Shown here: positions 1-8,181 of the stretch, piece by piece | Layout: each line of letters begins with the position of its first letter | How positions within the stretch are numbered: the first letter of the stretch is position 1 | NCBI GenBank assembly: GCA_030618945.1 | Contig: JAUXCI010000026.1 | Span: 1 to 15,623, forward strand | Source: Flavobacteriaceae bacterium | Lineage (GTDB): Bacteria; Bacteroidota; Bacteroidia; Flavobacteriales; Flavobacteriaceae | Length of the DNA stretch: 15,623 bases | Direction of reading: 5' to 3' | The notes under the pieces: model-generated | What the model was told of the DNA's origin: nothing | The model's database searches: none | What the model saw: only the letters and a program-made list of their open reading frames with translations | Translations under genes and position numbers: made by a program

Positions 1-363
1 GGTTCCGAAAGAATCGTGTTAAAGTTACCGGCTGTTCTGGCTCCATCAAAAGCAGCCATACTTCCTTTGGTCAAAAAAGACGGACTTCCCGAAATTGCCC
101 GGGAGATTTTGGATCAATTAAAGTTTGATTTTAACGTGAGTTATGATGAAAAGGATGCCATTGGCAGAAGATACAGAAGACAAGACGCCGTTGGAACCCC
201 CTTTTGTATCACGGTTGATCACGAATCAAAAGAAGATGGTTCAGTAACGATAAGACACCGAGATACCATGGAGCAAAGAAGGGTGAAAATAGAAGATTTA
301 AAATCAATTATTAGCTCGGAGGTATCAATGGGTAATTGGTTAAGAAAAAACTTAAAACAATAG
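1..363 (+). CDS. glyS: Glycine--tRNA ligase, C-terminal fragment (5' end outside window)
   Basis: This is the last 120 codons of a cytoplasmic class II glycyl-tRNA synthetase of the single-chain, homodimeric type, which charges tRNA-Gly with glycine. The reading frame is open from base 1, so the gene begins upstream; a GTG at 16 is internal. The visible part is the C-terminal anticodon-binding domain. It opens with a segment like 'LAPSKAAILPLVKKDGLPE', then carries the family signature IGRRYRRQDAVGTPFC (about residues 54-69 of the fragment) and a 'TIRHRDTMEQRRVKIEDL' segment. The stop is TAG at 361-363. The gene converges on the large outer-membrane gene, with 29 bp between the stops. The catalytic motifs 1-3 lie outside the window. 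The family assignment is firm; the symbol follows common use for this one-chain enzyme (also called glyQS). Confidence 0.95.
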   Translation, partial: GSERIVLKLPAVLAPSKAAILPLVKKDGLPEIAREILDQLKFDFNVSYDEKDAIGRRYRRQDAVGTPFCITVDHESKEDGSVTIRHRDTMEQRRVKIEDLKSIISSEVSMGNWLRKNLKQ

Positions 364-392
364 CTTTTTAAATCTTAAAACCTGAATTCGAT

Positions 393-3300
393 TTAAAATG
401 TAGCTCTAAGTTGCACATTACCTGTATGAATGGTATTAGCCTCTTCTGATTTTCTACCTACATAATTCAGATTGAGATCGAGAAAAGAAGTGAGTCTTTT
501 TTGCAAACCCAATAACCAGGTTAAATTGGTACCAGGTTGCAAACCTTCCAACATTTGGTAAGCAACCGGTGAGTTGGTATTTCCGTTGAATTCATTAAAA
601 TACAAATTGGCATTGGCGTTGACAGAAAAACGTTCTCGGTTGGCATATCGAAAATTCGAACCAAAATTGTGCATTTTCAGGGTTTCCATACCATTGATCT
701 TGTTCTCTTTATTTTTATAAGTATAAAAAAGTTCAAGCTTGGTATTCTTATTGTGTAAATAAGAAATTTTTGGACGAATGGTATAGCTGTCGAGTTGATA
801 ATTTCTATTGTCATAGCTGAATGATTGACTCGTATTCTGACTGATTCCTGACTCTGCGTCTAAAAGCCAGAAAGATCCCAGTTTATGTATGAATTGCAAC
901 TGGTGGGTCTTGGCTTGTACCTCCTGATCCCCAAATGTATAAATCGTTTTTTTTCTGAAATTGAGATAGGAATAAACCATACTGATTTTTTGCAAACCTC
1001 TGTTAAAGAAAAGACTGTTTTTAAAGCTTTGATCAAGACCTAATACATCAGAATCACTATTAGCAAAAGGATTGATATTGAATATGTTATTTTCTCTTTT
1101 AGTCTTGGAATCTATCAAAAAATAGGTTTGGTTGGTAAAATGAGATAAGACTCGCCTGAATCCCTCCTCATTCTTCCAGGACGATGCATTTAAATTAACA
1201 GACTGACTCCATTTGTTCTGATTTGTCTTTATAAAGTTCACTGTAGGAAGTAATACTCTTACATAAATGGCCTGGTCCTGAAACTGAGCGATGACAAATT
1301 CATCCAGTTCCTGAATACCATTATCGTTAAAATCAATCCATTCGTAAAACCCTTTGCCCGGTTCCACCTCTATATACATAAATTCCTGTTGGGGCAAAGT
1401 TCCCGAATTAGTCTCAATATTAGTGTTAAGAACGACAAAACCATCCCATATTCGCTGCCTGTAGGTTACTCTTCCATTCAAGGCTTCTTCATCGGGAATG
1501 TTTATATTTTTAACCATTCTGTAGTTTGCAAAAAATGCCAAATCAGTATTTTTATTTTGTACAAGTTTCGATTTTAAAAAAAATGTATTTGCCTTGCTCA
1601 CATTACTTAATTCTGAGACCATAACACTATCTGTCTCTCTATAATTATATCCTAGTTCAGTAAATATTTTAGTAGAATCCCCCACACCAAAAAAGCCCTC
1701 TATTTCAGAATATCTGTGAGACAACTTATCAATTCTACTGGTCAAAATCAACTTTCTTTGATTATTCTCATAGTTGAACTTTGCCCCTACCCAAAACCTG
1801 GAAATGGTTTGTGTAAGACCACTGTAAAGTCTTTGAAAATTGTTTTCTTCCAAGGCATTCTCATTTTTTAACAAACTCCCGTCAACATACATTTCTGTTT
1901 GCTTCCAATGAAAATTAGCGAGTATACTGTGTCTATTTCCTTTGTAATTATCTCCAATAATCAAATTTTCATAGCCATAAAGAATCTTTCCAATACTGTC
2001 ATTTACAAAACTTAATCCACCTAGCAGGTATTGCTGTTTCTGATTGGCTAGGGTGTCTGTTTGATAGATGTTCCAGTCTCTCGCGAATTCCACCTTGCGT
2101 ATCCTCTCTATAGAATTGAAATTTTTACTGAAATACTCGTAGTCAAGGTCTCCGTCCAATTTCCATTTCTTATCAATTATTTTTTGCTTCCAGGTCAGTT
2201 TAGAAGCAAAGCCTTTGTTATCATCATCATCAATAGTTGAGAATAAATTTAGATCCTTATCACTGAGGGCCAACTCCGTTTTAATAAGGGTTTTTTGACT
2301 TGGCGAATAAGCGGCCTCCAAATCAAACATTTGCAATTTTTCAGGAGCCACAAGCTGTACTACAGGCAAATAAGATCCTTGCAATTCGTTATTCAGTTGA
2401 GGCACAAAACCGTAGACCCTGCCAGAAGCAAGGTTGGTTTCTATAATATAATAACCTTTATTTTCACCAACATAACTAAAATTTACCTGGTATAATTCGT
2501 CATTAGGGTCGTTTGAATACTCATAGATTTCTCTACCATTAAGCAATACTTTTTTATACAATACCCTGTTCTCATTATACTCTGCTTCAGAAGCGGAGGG
2601 CGCCACCATTTTTGAAGTATCATCTCCTGCATCGGCAAGAATTTGTTTTTGTTGATCGCTTAGGTTCTGATCTATTGGATTATTTTTTGAGTCAGTTTCA
2701 TTATAGTATTTCAGACTCACATTAAATTTATCCGATTTAAATCTGACACCATCATAGGTCATAAATCGAGTATAATTCTGCTCAGACAACTGGTATTCAA
2801 TGGTAAATCTCAAATTTGATGTTACCGTATAAAGGGTAGTAAAAGTAATTTCGGCCGTATTATAATCAATTGTATAGTCAAAGTTATCGCCCCTTTTCAA
2901 TAAGACGCCATTGGCATAAACTCTTTCACTACCAGAGATTAATCTGGCAAATTGTTGATTTTCCGGTCCTAAAATCTTATATGGTCCTTGATTGCTATCA
3001 GATCCTATAAATTTATAACTATGGAACTTCCCTTTTACCAAAGCTCCCGAGGCAAAAAAATCTGTTTGACCAGATGCGTGATCTAAATTTGCCTTGACCA
3101 AAACACCAGATATTTTTTTCTGAAAATTCATGAGATAACTATCCGTATTGATCAGATCAATATCTCCGGCAGTTAAGGACCATTTATCACTAAACAACTC
3201 AATAAACACCCTGTCAAAGTCATCAAGTCGTTGTGTAAACCCTCCTGATTGCAAGGGTATTTCATTATCAGTTATTGAGGCTCGAATACCCACTTTTTCG

Positions 3301-3809
3301 GATAACTGCCCTTCAATTTGCAAATTAAAATTCGAATTGACCACGGCATCCTGATTGTTACCTATGGTCACTCCCCTTGACAAACTACCACTTGTATACA
3401 ATCCATCAAATGGCTTTGTGTTTTTGTTTCTTGAATTTGATTGGCTGCTGTAAAGCCTTGATTCATCGGTTGCTCGAGCAACGATCAAGGATTCGTCAAA
3501 AGCGGTGTAATACCTTGTCATAAAATCAGGGAAAGGCATATAAATAACACTTATTGAAGTTTTTTTATATCGTTCAGGATCATAAAACCACAATTTTGCT
3601 TTTGTAAAATCAACCTCATACTGATCAGGATCCAGCCTCTTTTTTTGCGAATCATAAACCTCTAAGAAATTAGGGTTGATACTTATACTGTCTAAATATA
3701 CTGTATCGCTCTCAACGTTTATAACTTTAGTTATCAAATCTTTAGGATGCGTTTGACCCATCGCCAAGGCAGTGCTAAGAATGGTAAACATTGCTAAAAA
3801 TCTGTTCAT
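393..3809 (-). CDS. Large predicted outer-membrane beta-barrel protein, function unknown
   Basis: This encodes 1138 residues. A signal peptide covers about residues 1-19 (hydrophobic FLAMFTILSTALAMG core). The protein ends in an amphipathic strand with terminal Phe (VQLRATF), the usual signal for insertion by the BAM machinery. Alternating-residue, aromatic-rich strands run through most of the length, which suggests a very large barrel. Residues 145-220 (starting GVTIGNNQDAVVNSNFNLQI, then ITDNEIPLQSGG and QRLDDFDRVFIEL) resemble repeated barrel-entry motifs I recall from SprA-like Bacteroidota surface proteins, but the protein is far shorter than SprA. A 12-residue EF-hand-like loop (DFNDNGIQELDE) lies at residues 826-837. 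There is no carboxypeptidase-like domain and no TonB plug, so it is not a TonB receptor. A perfect -7 element sits 20 bp upstream. The role is unknown; the outer-membrane location is inferred from composition. Confidence 0.85.
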   Translation of the reverse strand: MNRFLAMFTILSTALAMGQTHPKDLITKVINVESDTVYLDSISINPNFLEVYDSQKKRLDPDQYEVDFTKAKLWFYDPERYKKTSISVIYMPFPDFMTRYYTAFDESLIVARATDESRLYSSQSNSRNKNTKPFDGLYTSGSLSRGVTIGNNQDAVVNSNFNLQIEGQLSEKVGIRASITDNEIPLQSGGFTQRLDDFDRVFIELFSDKWSLTAGDIDLINTDSYLMNFQKKISGVLVKANLDHASGQTDFFASGALVKGKFHSYKFIGSDSNQGPYKILGPENQQFARLISGSERVYANGVLLKRGDNFDYTIDYNTAEITFTTLYTVTSNLRFTIEYQLSEQNYTRFMTYDGVRFKSDKFNVSLKYYNETDSKNNPIDQNLSDQQKQILADAGDDTSKMVAPSASEAEYNENRVLYKKVLLNGREIYEYSNDPNDELYQVNFSYVGENKGYYIIETNLASGRVYGFVPQLNNELQGSYLPVVQLVAPEKLQMFDLEAAYSPSQKTLIKTELALSDKDLNLFSTIDDDDNKGFASKLTWKQKIIDKKWKLDGDLDYEYFSKNFNSIERIRKVEFARDWNIYQTDTLANQKQQYLLGGLSFVNDSIGKILYGYENLIIGDNYKGNRHSILANFHWKQTEMYVDGSLLKNENALEENNFQRLYSGLTQTISRFWVGAKFNYENNQRKLILTSRIDKLSHRYSEIEGFFGVGDSTKIFTELGYNYRETDSVMVSELSNVSKANTFFLKSKLVQNKNTDLAFFANYRMVKNINIPDEEALNGRVTYRQRIWDGFVVLNTNIETNSGTLPQQEFMYIEVEPGKGFYEWIDFNDNGIQELDEFVIAQFQDQAIYVRVLLPTVNFIKTNQNKWSQSVNLNASSWKNEEGFRRVLSHFTNQTYFLIDSKTKRENNIFNINPFANSDSDVLGLDQSFKNSLFFNRGLQKISMVYSYLNFRKKTIYTFGDQEVQAKTHQLQFIHKLGSFWLLDAESGISQNTSQSFSYDNRNYQLDSYTIRPKISYLHNKNTKLELFYTYKNKENKINGMETLKMHNFGSNFRYANRERFSVNANANLYFNEFNGNTNSPVAYQMLEGLQPGTNLTWLLGLQKRLTSFLDLNLNYVGRKSEEANTIHTGNVQLRATF

Positions 3810-3829
3810 TTAAACAAAACTAATTATGA

Positions 3830-3837
3830 CAAAAATA
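3830..3837 (-). promoter_or_regulatory. Bacteroidota -7 promoter element of the 1138-residue outer-membrane gene
   Basis: On the minus strand this reads TATTTTTG, a perfect match to TAnnTTTG. It ends 20 bp before the ATG (3809), implying a short leader of roughly 14 nt. It lies in the 53-bp gap after ogt, so the barrel gene can be transcribed separately from tatD-ogt. No TTTG is found at the ideal -33 spacing; the nearest (TTTG, 10 bp upstream) is too close. Confidence 0.6.
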
Positions 3838-3862
3838 GGAGAAATAACAAAGCAATTCTTAT

Positions 3863-4345
3863 TCAGAATAAGGATGTTTGTCCAGATGGATTTTCGTGTT
3901 CCAACAACCACTTTTTACGCCACAATCCACCTGCATAGCCCGTTAAAGAACCATTGGTGCCAATTACCCGGTGACAAGGAATAATAATCCAAATCGGGTT
4001 TTTGCCATTTGCAGCTGCCACGGCTCTTATCGCCTTTTCATTACCCAATGCCAAGGTTTGTTTTAAATAAGTTGTTGTAGTTCCAAATGGAATTGTCAAA
4101 AGTGCTGACCAAACTTTTTTTTGAAAATCCGTCCCTTTTGGATTTAATTTCAAAGTGAACGCTGTTCTATCTCCCTCAAAATACTCTCTTAATTGTTCTG
4201 TGCAATCTAAAAGAGATTCCGGAATGATCACAGAGGCCTTTATTTTATCGTCAATAACAGATATAGAAACTATACCAAAATTATCACCGATTATTTCAGC
4301 TGTTCCCATTGGTGTCTCCACATATGCCCGATCGTAATGCTCCAT
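3863..4345 (-). CDS. ogt: Methylated-DNA--protein-cysteine methyltransferase
   Basis: This 160-residue protein is a suicide repair enzyme that transfers the alkyl group of O6-alkylguanine (and O4-alkylthymine) in DNA to its own cysteine. The active-site motif IIPCHRVIG is complete, with acceptor Cys124. Also present are the GTDFQKKVW helix at 71-79, the arginine-finger helix AIRAVAAANG with Arg107, and the NPIWIIIPCHR hinge. The length fits the Ogt/MGMT catalytic unit with a short N-terminal domain; no AraC-type Ada domain is fused. The start lies 8 bp after the tatD stop, so the two genes are probably cotranscribed as a small DNA-maintenance pair. The C-terminal SLF follows the usual 'LLEHE' end. 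The substrate range cannot be read from sequence. Confidence 0.95.
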   Translation of the reverse strand: MEHYDRAYVETPMGTAEIIGDNFGIVSISVIDDKIKASVIIPESLLDCTEQLREYFEGDRTAFTLKLNPKGTDFQKKVWSALLTIPFGTTTTYLKQTLALGNEKAIRAVAAANGKNPIWIIIPCHRVIGTNGSLTGYAGGLWRKKWLLEHENPSGQTSLF

Positions 4346-4353
4346 TTATTTCA

Positions 4354-5121
4354 TTATGCCCCAAAAATTTCCTGGGAGTTAAAGGTCGTTAATTCAGCAA
4401 TTCTTTCTGGCGTCATTTTATAAATATCCACTAATTTTTCCAAAATATTTACAAGATAAGCGCTTTCATTTCGTTTACCGCGGAAAGGTTTTGGCGCTAA
4501 GTAAGGTGAATCCGTTTCCAAAACAATATGCTCTAATGGAATTTTGTGGAGGAATTTATCCAACCCTCCATTTTTAAAGGTTACAACACCTCCTATGCCG
4601 AGTTTAAAACCATAAGCGATAATTTTATTCGCCTGCTCTTCGTTCCCGGTAAAACAATGAAAAATGCCCTTTAAGCTTTCATCGCAAACCTCATCCATGA
4701 TCTCAAATATTTCGTTAAAGGCCTCTCTACAGTGAATAACAATAGGTAATTTTTTCTCCTTCGCTAAGATAATTTGCAATTTAAAAGCCTCTTGTTGTTC
4801 TTTTATAAAAGATTTATCCCAATAAAGATCCATCCCTATCTCACCCACGGCAACGCATTGATGATTTTCAAGAAAACTTTTTACAATATCGAGCTCTGCT
4901 TTAAAGTCTGCCTTTACATGAGTAGGATGCAGACCTGCCATCAAAAAAATATGTTCAGGAAATGCCTTCTTTAAGTCCAGCATTTTATCGTAATAAGTGG
5001 AATCGATAGCCGGAATAAAGAATCTACTAATGCCACATTCTAATGCCCTTTGTATCATTTCATGCCGATCTTCATCAAACTGTTCTGCGTAAAGATGCGT
5101 ATGGGTGTCAGTAATTATCAT
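4354..5121 (-). CDS. tatD: TatD family metal-dependent deoxyribonuclease
   Basis: This 255-residue protein is a TIM-barrel hydrolase of the TatD family, which act as cytosolic metal-dependent nucleases on DNA and have roles in DNA repair and degradation. All expected metal ligands are visible: His7 and His9 in DTHTHL, Glu94 in GEIGMD, His130 in VIHCR, His155 in FHCFTG, and Asp204 in ETDSPYLAP. The family signature KPFRGKRNES follows at 211-220. Length is normal. The start ATG is fixed by the DTHTHL motif at residues 5-10. A perfect -7 element ends only 4 bp before the ATG, so the mRNA may be leaderless. It is the first gene of a likely tatD-ogt unit. Which TatD subfamily it belongs to is not resolvable here. 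Confidence 0.94.
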   Translation of the reverse strand: MIITDTHTHLYAEQFDEDRHEMIQRALECGISRFFIPAIDSTYYDKMLDLKKAFPEHIFLMAGLHPTHVKADFKAELDIVKSFLENHQCVAVGEIGMDLYWDKSFIKEQQEAFKLQIILAKEKKLPIVIHCREAFNEIFEIMDEVCDESLKGIFHCFTGNEEQANKIIAYGFKLGIGGVVTFKNGGLDKFLHKIPLEHIVLETDSPYLAPKPFRGKRNESAYLVNILEKLVDIYKMTPERIAELTTFNSQEIFGA

Positions 5122-5125
5122 AGCG

Positions 5126-5133
5126 CAAATATA
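5126..5133 (-). promoter_or_regulatory. -7 promoter element of tatD, nearly abutting the start codon
   Basis: The minus strand reads TATATTTG, a perfect TAnnTTTG. Only 4 bp separate it from the tatD ATG. Bacteroidota transcription usually starts a few bases after this element, so the transcript probably begins at or next to the start codon. No good TTTG -33 box is seen at 17-23 bp upstream. Confidence 0.6.
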
Positions 5134-5243
5134 CTGAACGCCATCAATAATCGTGGTTAGTCACCTGGTTTTTAATCCTGAGTTGGATTTAAAATTTCTG
5201 AAAAAGAACTTCGGCTTAATTACAACAATAAATAAAATTCATT

Positions 5244-5251
5244 TATTTTTG
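5244..5251 (+). promoter_or_regulatory. -7 promoter element of the arsC-family gene
   Basis: TATTTTTG matches TAnnTTTG perfectly and ends 30 bp before the ATG at 5282. It lies downstream of an in-frame ATG at 5153, which argues that the longer reading frame is not the translated form. It is divergent from the tatD promoter about 110 bp away. Confidence 0.6.
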
Positions 5252-5281
5252 AATTACTATATAAATTCAAACCGCCAAACC

Positions 5282-5620
5282 ATGAAAATTTATCACAACC
5301 CCAGATGCAGTAAAAGCAGAGAAGGGCTTGGAATATTACAAACAGCTAAGGTAGATTTCGAGATAATTGAGTACATCAAGAACCCTCTTTCTTTTGAAGA
5401 TTTAAAGGAAGTCTTGGGAAAACTCGGCATCCCGGCTATTGATCTTGTCAGAAAGAACGAAGCTGTTTGGAAAGAAAAGTTTAAAGGAAAAACACTAAGT
5501 GAAGAGGAAGTAATTGAAGCTATGGTTGCTTACCCTAAATTGATAGAAAGACCTATTGTGATAAAGGATAATTCAGCCGTAATTGGCAGACCACCTGAAA
5601 AAATTAAATCGCTGTTTTAA
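5282..5620 (+). CDS. arsC: ArsC-family reductase (glutaredoxin-type arsenate reductase-like)
   Basis: This is a 112-residue, thioredoxin-fold cytosolic protein. ArsC enzymes reduce arsenate to arsenite using glutathione/glutaredoxin. The N-terminal MKIYHNPRCSKSREGL places the catalytic cysteine at Cys9. The three arginines that hold the oxyanion in plasmid R773 ArsC (60, 94, 107) have counterparts at Arg57 (LVRKNE), Arg90 (LIERPIVI) and Arg103 (IGRPPEKI). The start at 5282 is chosen because homologues begin at this strand and the -7 element lies 30 bp upstream; an in-frame ATG at 5153 would add 43 residues of unrelated, low-quality sequence. There is no arsR, arsB or acr3 nearby, so arsenate detoxification is not supported by context; another thiol-redox role is possible. 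Confidence 0.88.
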   Translation: MKIYHNPRCSKSREGLGILQTAKVDFEIIEYIKNPLSFEDLKEVLGKLGIPAIDLVRKNEAVWKEKFKGKTLSEEEVIEAMVAYPKLIERPIVIKDNSAVIGRPPEKIKSLF

Positions 5621-5667
5621 ACGCTGATGTAAATCACCAAAAATACCCTTAAACCGCTATTTTTTTA

Positions 5668-5675
5668 GAATTTTG
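5668..5675 (+). promoter_or_regulatory. Imperfect -7 element ahead of the first barrel receptor
   Basis: GAATTTTG differs from TAnnTTTG only at the first base and lies 33 bp before the preferred ATG (5709), similar to the spacing seen for other genes here. If used, it overlaps a TTG at 5673 that would otherwise extend the protein, supporting the ATG start. This is a weak call. Confidence 0.3.
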
Positions 5676-5708
5676 AATAGCTTACTTTTAGCAATTATTC
5701 ATTTTACA

Positions 5709-8144
5709 ATGAAATTAATAAGCATCCTAATCATAGGTCTCCTCTCCTTCAGCTTATTAGGTCAGGAATCTCATGATGAATTACATAAAGTATTCGGCAA
5801 GGTGAATGATGCCGACAGCCATTCTCCGCTACAGTTTGTAACCGTGACGTTGCAGGACTTTAGTAGCCAAGAAGTAATTGGCGATGTTACCAACAAGGAC
5901 GGCTATTTTGAACTTTCTGTTCCAACAGGTAAATACTACTGCATTGTACAGTCCTTGTCTTTCAAGCCTTTTATCATAAATGTTTTGTCCATTGACCAAG
6001 AGATGGAAATGGGAATTATTGAACTTGAGCAAAATAGTGAAAACCTGGAAGAGGTTGAATTGATTGCCAAAAGCAATCTTGTAGATCACAAACTCACCAA
6101 AAAAATATACAACGCTTCAAAGGATATCGCAAATATTGGTGGTAATGCGATTACGGTACTGGAAAATACGCCCTCAGTGAGGATAAATGAGCAGGGGAAT
6201 ATAAGTATTAGGGGGAATTCAGCTCTTATTTTGGTTGATGGCAAACCCTACGGAGGTCAACGAAGCAGCGCGGATGTTTTAAGTTTGATTCCGGCCAGTA
6301 GCATTAATAAGGTCGAAATCATAAATCAGTCGGTTAAATACGGAGCAGAAGGTGGAGGAGCTATATTGAACATAGTGCTAAAGAAAAGGTCTCTTGATGG
6401 CTATAATGGCACGGTGGAAGCTCACCTTGGCATTCCTGATAATGATGGTGCCTCTGCCTTTGTAAACTACAAAACCGAAAAGATCAACATGTTTTCCACG
6501 GTAAGTTTTAATCACCAGGTAAAAATAAAAGATACTGAAATCAGGCAGATCTTTTTGGATGATGATCAGAACCCTACAGGAAACTTCAATGAGACAAGAG
6601 ACGATTACAGGCAACGCAATAGCTTTTTGATCAATATTGGAAGTGATTTTTATTTAGACGAAAAAAACACGCTAACCTCGTCTTTACTGTATATGGATAC
6701 AAATAAAAACTATAACTCTGAATTGTATCTAAATGATTATCAACCTATTGATAACCTAATCAAATCTTCTACAAGGCTGGTCGATGATAATTCGGATGAG
6801 GCTTTTTTAGAAGCATATCTGCATTACAGCACTAAACTCAATAAAGAAGGGCACGGTATATCTGCAGATCTTAAATATGACAATAGCATTTCTGACAACA
6901 ATACCGACATACAAAACTTAGAAACATATCCCGGATCCGAAATATCTCCACAATTTTATGCTAAGGATGAAAATGTGGATAATTTCTATGTCAAAGTAGA
7001 TTATGTACTCCCAATAAAAACGGATGGAAGTTTTGAAGCGGGTCTTAAGTCAACCTTTAGAAATTATACTAATGATTTTATTTCAGGTAACTTGAATCAA
7101 ACTACACTATCAAATGAACCAATAGCTGATTTTAACAGTAAAATTGACTATCAAGAACGAATCTACGCCATGTATGCCAGCTATAGTAAGGAATACGAAA
7201 AGTTAAATCTTTCGTTCGGTTTACGTATGGAGCTGACAGAAACAAGTATTAGTGAAAACACGATAGATGAAGCTTATGATAATGATTATAACGATCTTTT
7301 CCCGAACGTCCTGTTTACTTATTCGTTAAAAGACCAAAACTTACTTTCACTAGGCTATACCAGATATATCGACAGGCCAACAATAGCAGAATTAAATCCT
7401 TTTAATTCCTTTACTGATGAGCGGTTTATTTTAGTTGGTAACCCTTTTTTACAACCTTATTATACCAACTATGTATATTTCGAATACTATCATTCATTCG
7501 AAAAATTATCTTTAAATTCAGCATTGTTCTATTCAAATTCTACTGACAGGATCTTGAATGTTTTGGAAAAAACCGGTTTGCAAACCGATGATGGTTTTGA
7601 TATTTATACCAGAACCCCTATAAATAACGGAACGCTTAATTATGCGGGGCTCGAAATGGGACTCACCTATAACCCGTCCAGTAAAATAAGGTTATTTGGA
7701 CTCGTAAGTCCATATTATGCCGTGCTTTCTGATACGCGTAATAATGCCTATGATTATGACAATTGGGTGTGGTACGCAAATTTAAGATTACTTTACAGAA
7801 TCAATGATACCTTTAGATTCAATATAGATTATATGTATCAATCAGAACAAAGAACCGCTATAACACAATTGAAAACCTTTCAATATGCCAATTTAACCCT
7901 AAGCAAAGATTTTTTTGGTGGTAAATCCACTTTAAGTTTTAAAGTTTATGACCTTTTCCATACAAAGAAATCTGAATTCTATTCATTAGAGGCTAATACG
8001 ATTACCAATAGAGATTTTATTTTTGACACCCAATACCTGCTATCCTTTTCCTACCGATTCAATAAGAGCAGCAGGAGAAATTCAAACAACAGGTCTAAAG
8101 ATTTAGAAAATAATATTTTTGAAATCAAAGATGAAGTAAAATAA
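5709..8144 (+). CDS. TonB-receptor-like outer-membrane beta-barrel protein (CarboxypepD_reg-like + plug + barrel), paralogue 1
   Basis: From the preferred ATG this is 811 residues; an in-frame TTG at 5673 would add 12 residues ahead of the signal peptide. Order of parts: signal peptide about 1-19 (MKLISILIIGLLSFSLLGQ); a carboxypeptidase-regulatory-like beta-sandwich about 27-112 (VFGKVNDADSHSPLQFVTV, then TNKDGYFELSVPTGKY); a linker LEEVELIA at 113-120; a plug-like domain about 135-228 with SIRGNSALILVDGKP and INKVEIINQSVKYGAEGGGAILNIVLKK; then a barrel of the 'outer membrane protein beta-barrel' family to about residue 784. A polar, charged tail of about 27 residues follows the last strand. 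There is no SusD partner. It may import an iron complex, peptide or other ligand; the substrate is unknown. A perfect hairpin terminator begins at its stop. Confidence 0.88.
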   Translation: MKLISILIIGLLSFSLLGQESHDELHKVFGKVNDADSHSPLQFVTVTLQDFSSQEVIGDVTNKDGYFELSVPTGKYYCIVQSLSFKPFIINVLSIDQEMEMGIIELEQNSENLEEVELIAKSNLVDHKLTKKIYNASKDIANIGGNAITVLENTPSVRINEQGNISIRGNSALILVDGKPYGGQRSSADVLSLIPASSINKVEIINQSVKYGAEGGGAILNIVLKKRSLDGYNGTVEAHLGIPDNDGASAFVNYKTEKINMFSTVSFNHQVKIKDTEIRQIFLDDDQNPTGNFNETRDDYRQRNSFLINIGSDFYLDEKNTLTSSLLYMDTNKNYNSELYLNDYQPIDNLIKSSTRLVDDNSDEAFLEAYLHYSTKLNKEGHGISADLKYDNSISDNNTDIQNLETYPGSEISPQFYAKDENVDNFYVKVDYVLPIKTDGSFEAGLKSTFRNYTNDFISGNLNQTTLSNEPIADFNSKIDYQERIYAMYASYSKEYEKLNLSFGLRMELTETSISENTIDEAYDNDYNDLFPNVLFTYSLKDQNLLSLGYTRYIDRPTIAELNPFNSFTDERFILVGNPFLQPYYTNYVYFEYYHSFEKLSLNSALFYSNSTDRILNVLEKTGLQTDDGFDIYTRTPINNGTLNYAGLEMGLTYNPSSKIRLFGLVSPYYAVLSDTRNNAYDYDNWVWYANLRLLYRINDTFRFNIDYMYQSEQRTAITQLKTFQYANLTLSKDFFGGKSTLSFKVYDLFHTKKSEFYSLEANTITNRDFIFDTQYLLSFSYRFNKSSRRNSNNRSKDLENNIFEIKDEVK

Positions 8145-8172
8145 AAAAAGCTTGTAAATACAAGCTTTTTTT
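8143..8172. terminator. Bidirectional intrinsic terminator between convergent genes
   Basis: A perfect 12-bp inverted repeat (AAAAAAAGCTTG at 8143-8154, CAAGCTTTTTTT at 8161-8172) has a 6-nt loop. The A and T runs give a U-tract on either strand. It begins within the stop codon of the first barrel receptor and ends 9 bp from the stop of the 54-codon minus-strand gene, so it can end both transcripts. Confidence 0.85.
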
Positions 8173-8181
8173 AATTTTTTA

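Noticed and set aside
366..398. Inverted repeat TTTTAAATC / GATTTAAAA between glyS and the large barrel gene, as a terminator
   Set aside because: The 9-bp stem has only one G-C pair and a 15-nt loop, so it would be unstable. It may simply reflect AT-rich sequence.
393..3809. Full-length SprA or a TonB-dependent receptor
   Set aside because: It is much shorter than SprA and has neither plug nor carboxypeptidase-like domain; only a limited motif region is similar.
5153..5281. Longer arsC-family protein starting at 5153
   Set aside because: The extra 43 residues do not resemble the family, and a perfect -7 element at 5244-5251 lies inside them.
5639..5664. AAAAATA / TATTTTT repeat after arsC as a terminator
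   Set aside because: The stem is only A-T pairs with a 12-nt loop; too weak to call.
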